Assembly (NCBI GenBank): GCA_946549155.1 | Contig: CAMNQN010000024.1 | Span: 1-21,543, forward strand | DNA: 21,543 nt | Direction: 5' to 3' | Source of the DNA: an uncultured Lachnospiraceae bacterium | Lineage (GTDB): Bacteria; Bacillota; Clostridia; Lachnospirales; Lachnospiraceae | In this document: piece by piece, positions 15,999 through 21,543 of the stretch | Layout of the letters: each line of letters opens with the position of its first letter | How positions within the stretch are numbered: the stretch's first letter is position 1 | Translations under genes and position numbers: made by a program | The notes under the pieces: generated by a model | The model's input: the letters and a program-made list of their open reading frames with translations, nothing else | Database searches by the model: none | Told to the model about the DNA's origin: nothing

Positions 15999-16218
15999 TA
16001 ATTAGCAGGACGCAGGAAGGGACAGTGTCGGCTCCGCGCTTTCCCTTCCTGCTGTTCTTGGTAAGCTTTACAGAATCACGCCGAATGTGACATTCTAATC
16101 ATAAAATATCCGACTTGCATGCAAATTCCGGCAGAACGGTATGTCTATTCCGATATCATCGGTATAATATATCCTTGTGGCCCTGCTGTCCCGCCTCTTC
16201 CTGCGTCCGGGTAATTAA
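15999..16218. repeat. MITE-like palindromic repeat, copy B (short deletion derivative)
   Basis: This 220-bp element lies between ktrA and the tRNA gene. It is bounded by TAATTA and has inverted termini with GGACGCAGGAAG (16008-16019) and CTTCCTGCGTCC (16197-16208). After the left end it jumps to the segment (GTCGGCTCCGCGCTTTCCC) that in copy C follows the intron, so the first palindrome is missing. From TTCCTGCTG to ATCCTTGTG it follows copy A closely, then joins CCCTG...CCGCCTCTTCCTGCGTCC, so the right arm of the second palindrome is missing too. The CCGATATCATCGG hairpin is kept. No ORF. Confidence 0.8.
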
Positions 16219-16295
16219 CAAAACACGAAGAACATTCACTTGAACAGTAACCGATAAAAAACAAAACAAAATTGAAAAATAAATACAAAAAATGG

Positions 16296-16324
16296 TTGAC
16301 ACAGTGGGGGAATTGTGGTATCAT
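16296..16324 (+). promoter_or_regulatory. Promoter of the tRNA-Thr gene
   Basis: A perfect TTGACA (16296-16301), a 17-nt spacer and TATCAT (16319-16324) place the predicted transcription start about 22 nt before the tRNA. The AT-rich sequence from 16219 to 16295 holds nothing else recognisable. Confidence 0.85.
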
Positions 16325-16352
16325 TCTTACTCGTAGCGGGTCAACCGCACAG

Positions 16353-16425
16353 GCTGCTGTGGCTCAGTCGGTAGAGCGTCACATTGGTAATGTGGAGGTC
16401 ACGGGTCCGATTCCCGTCAGCAGCT
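16353..16425 (+). tRNA. tRNA-Thr (anticodon GGT)
   Basis: The 73-nt cloverleaf has acceptor GCTGCTG/CAGCAGC, D arm GCTCAGTCGGTAGAGC, anticodon stem TCACA/TGTGG with loop TTGGTAA (anticodon GGT, reading ACC/ACU), variable AGGTC, T stem ACGGG/CCCGT and discriminator T. CCA is not encoded and must be added enzymatically. The T loop reads TCCGATT, so position 55 is C rather than the near-universal U (pseudouridine). It has its own promoter and terminator and is flanked on both sides by the repeat family. Confidence 0.95.
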
Positions 16426-16434
16426 TTTCCTATG

Positions 16435-16482
16435 AAACTCGATTTTCCTTTATGTATAAGGAATTTCGAGTTTTTATTTTTT
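16435..16482 (+). terminator. Rho-independent terminator of the tRNA-Thr gene
   Basis: AAACTCGATTTTCCTT (16435-16450) pairs with AAGGAATTTCGAGTTT (16458-16473), with two adjacent T-T mismatches, around a 7-nt loop. A T-rich tail runs from 16469 to 16482. Confidence 0.9.
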
Positions 16483-16503
16483 CAAAAAGTTCTATGTGTA
16501 TAG

Positions 16504-16729
16504 TTAATTACCCGGACGCAGGAAGAGGCGGGCGTGCAGGGCCACAAGTATCTGGAAAATAACTCCGGATACCAAGAAAATCTAAGATGCAGCCGGACGA
16601 AAATTCCGGGCACCGGGGCGGTTCGCCGGGAAATCCTGATGATTTCCCAGCTTGGCGCCCCTGAGCTGTCAGCCTTGAGGGCTGCCAGTTCTCCCGAAAT
16701 TTTCGTCCGTCTCCATCTAAGATTTTCTA
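16504..16729. repeat. MITE-like palindromic repeat, copy C, part left of the group II intron
   Basis: It starts TTAATTACCCGGACGCAGGA (core GGACGCAGGAAG at 16514-16525). The first 45 or so bases are nearly the reverse complement of the right end at about 18920-18964. ATCTGGAAAA (16550-16559) is answered by TTTTCCAGAT past the intron. The element is interrupted at 16729/16730 by the intron and resumes at 18679. Without the intron, copy C would be about 512 bp, probably the most complete copy here. Confidence 0.78.
16569..16729 (+). other. Long branched hairpin module inside copy C (5' exon of the intron)
   Basis: The outer arms, 16569-16610 and 16693-16729 plus 18679-18684, pair over about 40 positions with few mismatches (AGAAAATCTAAGATG with CATCTAAGATTTTCT, and GACGAAAATT with AATTTTCGTC). 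The inside holds two further hairpins: GGGGCG/CGCCCC (16615-16620, 16656-16661) enclosing GGGAAATC/GATTTCCC (16628-16648), and CTGTCAGCC/GGCTGCCAG (16666-16688). This predicts a three-way-junction RNA or a cruciform. The family is not recognised. Confidence 0.7.
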
Positions 16730-16883
16730 GTGCGCCCAGCGAAGGGTGCGGTACCAAATGGGTGGAAATCCCATCCGGTAAGATGCCAACCACATCACCG
16801 GTAGCGAGTCTTGAGTGGGTGTTTTGGTGACAACATCTGCTAAGCGTAGACAGCCAGGCATTAGGGATTGTGATCCAGCACCG

Positions 16884-16921
16884 AAATCTTAGTTAGTCCG
16901 GCAGGCCGACGCAGTTAGAAA
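16884..16921 (+). other. Intron exon-binding sites EBS2 and EBS1
   Basis: AAATCTTAG (16884-16892) is complementary to the 5' exon at 16717-16725, and TAGAAA (16916-16921) to the last six exon bases, 16724-16729. Together they give about 13 contiguous target pairs in the correct order, which fixes the 5' splice site. Having both EBS1 and EBS2 argues against a pure class IIC intron, which relies on a short IBS1 and a stem-loop. Confidence 0.8.
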
Positions 16922-17268
16922 TGCGGAAGGCTACATGTGAGTTTATCGCAATGGTGAGATTTCTCACACTGCCGCGGTGTCTAAGAGCAGTTCATGATGT
17001 ACAATGGTATCGCGTCAACTGGGGAGAGCCTGTGGTTCCCATATCAGGCAGGTGTGGAGCCAATAATGTATAAGTGGTATGCCCGACAACTAACGGAGAA
17101 GGGCAAATGAGTCACAGGCAGTCGGATGGCCGGATAGTACCGATGATGGCGGGTAATGCCGCCGGAGGGAAGCCGAGAGAGGGTTGTTCCTCACAACCTT
17201 GCCATGCAAAGCCATATCAGGAGGGAAACATTATCTATACCCAGAGATAGGAGTAAAAAAAAAAAATA

Positions 17269-18579
17269 ATGGGAACGAAACTTGAGAGAATATCGCAACT
17301 ATCAACAGAAAACCCGGAAATGGTATTCACATCCATTGGGCATTTGATCAACAAAGAATTACTGAGAGAATGCCACGAGGAAATGGATGGGGATAAGGCC
17401 GTAGGAATCGATGGGTAACCAAAGAGGAATACGGGAAGAATCTGGAAGAGAACCTGGAGAGGCTGGTGGAGCGGCTCAAGAAAAAGTCGTATAAACCACA
17501 GCCAGCAAGGCGGGTAGAGATACCGAAGGACAAAGGGAAAACGAGACCATTAAGTATCTACTGCTACGAGGACAAACTGGTACAGGAAGCGCTCAGGCGC
17601 TTGCTGGAAGCGGTTTTCGAACCCCACTTTTACGATGAGATGATGGGATTTCGTCCAAACAGGGGATGTCACATGGCGCTCAGGAAACTGAACGGCATGA
17701 TAGAAAAGCATCCGACGAATTATGTGCTGGATGCGGATATAAAAGGGTTCTTCGATCATATAGACCATGAATGGGCAGTCAAATTCATAGAAAGCAGGAT
17801 AAAAGACCCGAACATAACCAGACTGGTGCGCCGGATGCTGAAAGCTGGAATTATGAGAGATTTTCAGTATGAAGAAACCGAGGAAGGAAGTGGTCAAGGG
17901 TCCGTCTGTTCCCCAATCATTGCCAACATCTACATGCACTATGTGCTGCTGTGGTGGTTCAAAGAGAAGGTAAAACCCTGTATGAGGGGGTATGCAGATA
18001 TCGTAGCATACGCCGATGATTTTGTGTGCTGCTTCCAGTACAAAAAGGATGCGGAAGAATTCTATGAGAGGCTAAAACAAAGAATGATAAACTTTGGACT
18101 GGAACTAGAGGAGAGTAAAAGCAGGCTAATCGAGTTTGGAAGGTACGCAGAAGAGCGGTGCAGAAGAAACGGGGAAAAGCCGGGAACATTTACATTCCTG
18201 GGTTTTACACACTACTGTTCCAAAAGCAGGAACGGAAAGTTCAGAGTGAAGAGGAAAACCAGCAAAAAGAAATTTGCGAAGAAATAAATTTGCGAAGAAA
18301 TGCAAGGAAGTGAACAGAGAGATAGCTAAGATGCGAATACTGCCGCTTCCGCGGATTATTAAAAAGATAAATCAGGTGCTGGTAGGTTATTATCATTACT
18401 ATGGGATAACTGACAACTCCAAGAGCATAAGCGACTTCTGTTATCGGGTCAGAAGTAGCCTATTCTATTGGTTAAATCGCAGGAGCCAGAAGAAAAGTTA
18501 CACATGGAAAACATTTAGAGAAATGTTGAAAGAGTATCCTCTGGCCCGACCGAAAATATATGTTAGTATCTATGGTTGA
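17269..18579 (+). pseudogene. Group II intron reverse transcriptase/maturase, broken by two frameshifts
   Basis: The ORF starts at ATG 17269 (MGTKLERISQLSTENPEMVF). It stops at TAA 17416 after KAVGIDG because one G is missing from a G run: reading GTA ACC restores the expected VTKEEYGKNL. The main part has IPKDKGKTRPLSI (RT1), DADIKGFFDHIDH (RT3), GSGQGSVCSPIIANIYMHYV (RT4), catalytic YADD (RT5) and FTFLGFTHYCSK (RT7). A 16-bp tandem duplication at 18270-18301 then causes a second frameshift and stop. Beyond it lies the maturase domain X (VLVGYYHYYGITDN, ending PKIYVSIYG). Correcting both lesions gives one 431-aa frame. No HNH endonuclease domain is present. Confidence 0.92.
18270..18301 (+). 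repeat. 16-bp tandem duplication disrupting the intron ORF
   Basis: AAATTTGCGAAGAAAT occurs at 18270-18285 and again, exactly, at 18286-18301. Removing one copy restores the reading frame (KKFAKKCKEVNREI). The copies are identical, so the event is probably recent. Confidence 0.95.
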
Positions 18580-18606
18580 CAGTTGTTGAATAATTAACTT
18601 TGCAAA

Positions 18607-18639
18607 GAGCCGGATGCGGGAAAGCCGCACGTCCGGTTC
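18607..18639 (+). ncRNA. Group II intron catalytic domain V
   Basis: The hairpin opens GAGCCGGATGCGGG, has a GAAA tetraloop region and closes CCGCACGTCCGGTTC. It contains the AGC catalytic triad (18608-18610) and the two-nucleotide bulge region typical of domain V. It is the most conserved group II intron element and is intact here. Confidence 0.92.
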
Positions 18640-18678
18640 CGGGAGGGATTTGTTCCGTAAGGGGCAAATCTACTCGAC

Positions 18679-18964
18679 TGGTATTCTGCGCAATGTTTTC
18701 CAGATGACAGGGTCGGCTCCCCGCTTTCCCTTCCTGCTGTTCCTGGTAAGCTTTACAAAATTATGCCGCATACGACAGCTTAAGCATAACATATCCGATT
18801 TGTGTAAATTGACATCCCAGCATTTATTACTGTACCATTAATTTCAGATATCGACTGCTTAGCTTAGTATGTTACATTCGGCTCGATTATTGTAAATTCA
18901 GCCAGGAAACAGCAGGATGGATATGGCCCTGCGGCCCCGACTCTTCCTGCGTCCCGATAATTAA
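18679..18964. repeat. MITE-like palindromic repeat, copy C, part right of the group II intron
   Basis: It resumes with TGGTATTC, then GTTTTCCAGAT as in the first bases of copy A. A second palindrome has arms at about 18731-18785 and 18857-18917 (TTCCTGCTGTTCCTGG against CCAGGAAACAGCAGGA, and CTTAAGC against GCTTAG). The right terminus has CTTCCTGCGTCC (18943-18954) and ends TAATTAA. Inside, TTGACA (18809-18814), 18 nt and TACCAT (18833-18838) resemble a promoter, but nothing obvious is served by it. No gene is seen from 18580 to 19126 apart from the intron end, this element and the next promoter. Confidence 0.78.
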
Positions 18965-18988
18965 CAAGAAAAAAGTTTCTTAAAACTC

Positions 18989-19017
18989 TTGTAATATTCT
19001 TAATTATATTGTAAAAT
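18989..19017 (+). promoter_or_regulatory. Promoter of the secreted transglutaminase-like gene
   Basis: TTGTAA (18989-18994), a 17-nt spacer and TAAAAT (19012-19017) start just 25 nt past the end of repeat copy C and about 110 nt before the gene. Confidence 0.55.
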
Positions 19018-19126
19018 ATATCCATACTGCAGAATTATGAGGAAACTGATACCGTTCACCAGCCCGGCGGATCGTGTGCCGGACATGAAAGATGGACGAT
19101 GAATGACATATGGGGAGGGAAATAGT

Positions 19127-20641
19127 TTGAAGAGAGCGAGAACGGGTTTGCTGTGTATGCTTCTGCTGGCGGTGTTCTGTCTGATACCGGCGAAGAGTAC
19201 CCAGGCGGCCACGGCGAAGAGATTATTTACGATCACGATTAACGATGGCTTTGTGTCCCAGAAGGTTCCGGTGTATCAGTACACGGAGAGCGGCGGCAGC
19301 TTTACGGTGGCGGCGAAGAAGACGCTGCGGACGCTGCCGGTATATGCGGGTGCGAAAACAGTCAGGATTTCCATCGGCAGCAAGACCAGCTTGTATAAAA
19401 ATACTTATAAGAGTGTGACTTATAAAAAGAAGGCGACGCTTTCCGGGACCACGTCCCTGAAACTGACCCTAAAGACGAAGGCCGGCGCCTCAAAGACCAT
19501 GACAGTGAAGCTGATCCGGCCCAGTATGCCAAAGATCAGTTCGCTGAAAACCTCCGCATCCACCTTCACCCCGGGAAACTACGCCCGGCTGTCCGTGAAG
19601 CTGAATATGAAAGCCGGAGTGGCAGTAAAGGCTTACTATAAAGTTAAAAACAGCAGCGGCAAGGTGGTATACCAGAAAATTCTGGGCACCCGGAAATCCA
19701 CGAATTATACGGCCTACTGGGACGGCAGGCCTTCAAAAGGGAATGCTGCGGGCCTGTCTGCTTCAGATTACGTACCGGCAGGCACCTATAAACTGACGGC
19801 CTATCTGCAGTACACGGTGGGCGGAAAGAATAAATTTATCAGCAAGACTGTGACTGTGAAGATAAAGCGGGCTTCCAGCGGGACCTCCGGCACCGCCGGC
19901 GGAAATGGGACAGGAGACAGCCCTGCCGGCGGCACGGGAGTCGGCACTGCCACGGATAATCCCGCCTTCAGAGCCACTGCATGGAAGTGGAAGGTCACCC
20001 TGTCCGGGGATGATACGCTGGATTTTATGGCCGAACAGATCTGCCAGCAGGTGCTTACCAGCAGTATGTCCGAGACAGAGCGGGCTAGAGCGCTGTTTGT
20101 CTGGTGCGTAAAGAATTTCACCTATCTGGGCAGTAATATCAATACAAAAACCTCCCAGTCCCAGGTGGATCAAATCGCAGCCTCCGCAGCCTGCGTGGCC
20201 TACGCAAAACAGGCAGATACGCAGATTGCCACAGGAAAAGCGGCGGTAAACTGGACGGATGGTTATTTCGGATCAAAGGAAGGCTCCGGAATGCACAAGA
20301 CCAAAATGGGTTGGACAAAGGCCGGCCTTATCCAGAAAAAAGGAAACTGTCTGGTGCTGTCCTGCATTTACCAGACGCTGCTGCGCCATGCCGGCATCGA
20401 GGCCCACATCGTGGAAAATCCCAGCGGCAGCGGCCACCACTTCTGGAATGTGGTAAAAATCGGCAGCAAATATTATTACTGTGATGTGAACAAAGGCTTT
20501 TACGACAGCGACCCTGATAAAAAGACATTCTTCCTGCGCGGAACCAATTTTGAGGACAGCCAGTGGGCACGGGTGCGGAAGAACGAATCCAAATACGCCA
20601 TTGCCCAGAAGGTAAGCGCTGCCGACTGTCCGGGCCGATAA
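19127..20641 (+). CDS. Secreted protein with C-terminal transglutaminase-like domain
   Basis: This 504-aa exported protein has a signal peptide (MKRARTGLLCMLLLAVFCLI, cleavage likely near STQAATA). Residues of about 35-140 are a Thr/Lys-rich beta domain resembling cell-surface Ig-like folds. Residues of about 140-250 recall a FlgD-type Ig fold (YYKVKNSSGKVVYQKI, YWDGRPSKGN, YVPAGTYKLTAYLQY). A Gly/Ser/Thr linker (about 255-280) leads to a papain-like transglutaminase core with Cys408 (KKGNCLVLSC), His438 (GHHFWNVV) and Asp453 (YYCDVNKGFY). It could act as a protease, peptidase or cross-linker at the cell surface; the substrate is unknown. The start is TTG 19127, with GGGGAGG 8 nt upstream. 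ATG 19103 would run through that ribosome site. It appears to be monocistronic. Confidence 0.82.
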   Translation: MKRARTGLLCMLLLAVFCLIPAKSTQAATAKRLFTITINDGFVSQKVPVYQYTESGGSFTVAAKKTLRTLPVYAGAKTVRISIGSKTSLYKNTYKSVTYKKKATLSGTTSLKLTLKTKAGASKTMTVKLIRPSMPKISSLKTSASTFTPGNYARLSVKLNMKAGVAVKAYYKVKNSSGKVVYQKILGTRKSTNYTAYWDGRPSKGNAAGLSASDYVPAGTYKLTAYLQYTVGGKNKFISKTVTVKIKRASSGTSGTAGGNGTGDSPAGGTGVGTATDNPAFRATAWKWKVTLSGDDTLDFMAEQICQQVLTSSMSETERARALFVWCVKNFTYLGSNINTKTSQSQVDQIAASAACVAYAKQADTQIATGKAAVNWTDGYFGSKEGSGMHKTKMGWTKAGLIQKKGNCLVLSCIYQTLLRHAGIEAHIVENPSGSGHHFWNVVKIGSKYYYCDVNKGFYDSDPDKKTFFLRGTNFEDSQWARVRKNESKYAIAQKVSAADCPGR

Positions 20642-20648
20642 AAAGATC

Positions 20649-20683
20649 AGCGCGGCGGATCGGCATAGCCGATAGTCCGCGCT
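20649..20683 (+). terminator. GC-rich hairpin just after the transglutaminase-like gene
   Basis: AGCGCGG (20649-20655) pairs with CCGCGCT (20677-20683), and inside ATCGGC pairs with GCCGAT. It begins 8 nt after the stop codon. No T run follows, so it may act together with the next hairpin. Confidence 0.5.
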
Positions 20684-20703
20684 GCTATATTCAGGAGACT
20701 GCG

Positions 20704-20776
20704 AAAACCGGAAGAAGAGTGCTTCAGGACAAGATGGGGATACCCGGATGTCCCGAAATGCTTCTTTCGGTTTTTT
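20704..20776 (+). terminator. Probable rho-independent terminator with long loop
   Basis: AAAACCGGAAGAAG (20704-20717) pairs with CTTCTTTCGGTTTT (20761-20774) with one mismatch, and TTTTTT spans 20771-20776. The 43-nt loop contains GACA...TGTC and GGGxxACCC inner pairings. It closes the transcription unit of the secreted protein. Confidence 0.6.
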
Positions 20777-20862
20777 CCGCTTCTGTTTTCACATCTATGC
20801 TGTATTTTCTTGATTTTCCCCTTTCCTTTTACATAAAATTGAATAATTAGACAATTTTGTCA

Positions 20863-20891
20863 TTGATTTTATCTTTTTTATACGGTAGAAT
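20863..20891 (+). promoter_or_regulatory. Promoter of the oligopeptide ABC permease gene
   Basis: TTGATT (20863-20868), a 17-nt spacer and TAGAAT (20886-20891) lie about 80 nt upstream of the permease start. This has the same -35 box and spacing as the ROK operon promoter at 1158. Confidence 0.65.
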
Positions 20892-20972
20892 ATTAATTAT
20901 TGTGTTTTTCCAGGGTGGACAGTAGACTTTCTGCCGTGGACAGATTTTAAACGAAAGAGGTGTAATTGTTTC

Positions 20973-21543
20973 ATGGATTTATTTATCTACACATTAAAGC
21001 GCATTGGTGTATCCATCATGACGATTTTATTGGTAGCGGCCATCACATTCTTCATGATGAACGCCATTCCCGGCAGTCCGTTCATGACGGAAAAATCCAC
21101 GCCCAAACAGATTGAACAGGCCAATGCCAAGTACGGCCTGGACAAACCGGTTCCCGTCCAGTTCGTCAATTATGTGAAAAACCTTCTGAAGGGGGATATG
21201 GGTACCTCTCTGAAAATGCAGCAGGATACCCCGGTTACCACAATCCTGTTTGGACAGGGAAAATTCGGCCGTTCCATCCGGCTGGGCCTGCTGGCGCTGG
21301 TAGTGGCTGTTTTGGTGGGCATACCATTGGGCTGTCTGGCCGCCTATCACCGGGGAAAATGGATTGACAGTATCCTGCGGGTACTTACCACGGTAGGCAT
21401 TGCCATGCCCAGCTTTGTGATTGCCACGCTGATGCTGTTTGGCTTCGGTGTGCACCTGAAAATTTTTCCTGTGCAGTCGGGAACGCTGGACAGCGTTTCC
21501 ACCTATATTATGCCGGTGGTAACGATGGCGTTTTATCCCTCCT
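20973..21543 (+). CDS. Oligopeptide/dipeptide ABC transporter permease (OppB/DppB-like), 5' part
   Basis: The first 190 codons are present; the gene runs off the window. The product starts MDLFIYTLKRIGVSIMTILL, a single N-terminal membrane helix. ITFFMMNAIPGSPF follows, then an extracytoplasmic segment with KYGLDKPVPVQFVNYV and NLLKGDMGTSL, typical of OppB/DppB. Transmembrane helices follow (LGLLALVVAVLVGIPLGCLA, and TTVGIAMPSFVIATLMLFGF). It forms half of a peptide-import channel with an OppC-type partner, which is expected downstream. The ATG at 20973 has AGAGGTG about 10 nt upstream, and a good promoter precedes it. It is probably the first gene of an opp operon. Nickel or other substrates cannot be excluded. 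Confidence 0.9.
   Translation, partial: MDLFIYTLKRIGVSIMTILLVAAITFFMMNAIPGSPFMTEKSTPKQIEQANAKYGLDKPVPVQFVNYVKNLLKGDMGTSLKMQQDTPVTTILFGQGKFGRSIRLGLLALVVAVLVGIPLGCLAAYHRGKWIDSILRVLTTVGIAMPSFVIATLMLFGFGVHLKIFPVQSGTLDSVSTYIMPVVTMAFYPS

Larger units (their letters stand above)
16730..18678 (+). mobile_element. Group II intron with defective reverse transcriptase, 1949 bp
   Basis: The 5' end GTGCGCCCAGC is a classic group II start. Domain V is at 18607-18639 and a domain VI with bulged A at 18672 lies 7 nt before the 3' end, which closes with AC (18677-18678). Both boundaries are confirmed because joining 16729 to 18679 restores the palindrome (ATACCA at 16569-16574 against TGGTAT at 18679-18684). 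Domains I-III occupy about 16730-17230 and the ORF lies in domain IV. EBS1 TAGAAA (16916-16921) pairs with IBS1 TTTCTA (16724-16729). EBS2 ATCTTAG (16886-16892) pairs with IBS2 CTAAGAT (16717-16723). The RNA may still splice if the maturase is supplied in trans; self-mobility is probably lost. Confidence 0.93.

Noticed and set aside
16272..16830. Open frames across the tRNA-Thr gene and the repeat/intron junction
   Set aside because: They run through the tRNA, its terminator and the structured repeat, and have no coding character.
18809..18838. Promoter-like TTGACA, 18 nt, TACCAT inside repeat copy C
   Set aside because: It is not preserved in copies A and B, and the nearest downstream gene has a better placed promoter at 18989, so it was not listed as a feature.
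16353..18964. Prophage or integrative element attached at the tRNA-Thr gene
   Set aside because: There is no integrase, and the 3' end of the tRNA is not repeated downstream. The group II intron and the palindromic repeat explain the region.
20563..20850. 95-codon open frame after the transglutaminase-like gene
   Set aside because: It overlaps the end of that gene and runs through two hairpins, with no ribosome site or recognisable motif.

Overview
The window reads as chromosomal DNA from an endospore-forming, anaerobic Firmicute of the Clostridia, most probably a Lachnospiraceae-type gut bacterium. The evidence is a SpoVT-type sporulation regulator, mini-RNase III, the non-mevalonate (MEP) isoprenoid pathway gene ispF, a KtrAB-like K+ system, strong AGGAGG ribosome binding sites, and TTGACA/TATAAT-type promoters in AT-rich gaps between GC-richer genes. 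The genus assignment is inference. All genes are on the + strand except spoVT.

Layout. (1) 1-366 is the right-hand part of a palindromic, MITE-like intergenic repeat (copy A). (2) 391-939 (minus) is spoVT, with a sigma-G-like promoter. (3) 1158-8367 is a self-contained uptake locus: promoter, ROK-family regulator, BadF-type sugar kinase/ATPase, sugar-type substrate-binding protein, RbsC-like permease, a YhfX-like PLP-dependent racemase, an RbsA-like double ATPase, and a strong terminator. A 14-bp palindrome, TTATTAATTAATAA, lies before the binding-protein gene, and a near copy lies just after the -10 of the regulator promoter. (4) 8498-15978 is a housekeeping run: histidine phosphatase, ispF, a GNAT acetyltransferase, cysS, mrnC, rlmB, and a ktrB/ktrA-like K+ uptake pair. 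The last six genes from ispF onward are closely spaced or overlapping. (5) 15999-18964 is a repeat-rich island. It holds a short deletion derivative of the repeat (copy B), a tRNA-Thr(GGT) gene with its own promoter and terminator, and a long copy of the repeat (copy C) split by a 1949-bp group II intron whose reverse transcriptase ORF is broken twice. (6) 19127-20641 encodes a secreted transglutaminase-like protein, followed by hairpins. (7) 20973 to the window end is the start of an oligopeptide/dipeptide ABC permease gene.

How the parts work together. The transporter locus looks like a regulated pathway in which an imported sugar-like or amino-sugar-like ligand is phosphorylated and/or racemised; the substrate cannot be read from sequence. 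The most unusual structure is the repeat family. Three copies share about 20-45 bp terminal inverted repeats with a GGACGCAGGAAG core and long internal palindromes. Comparing the copies shows internal deletions and one compensatory base-pair change. The group II intron sits exactly in one arm of the palindrome: its EBS1 and EBS2 sequences can be read and match the 5' exon, and removing the intron restores the palindrome.
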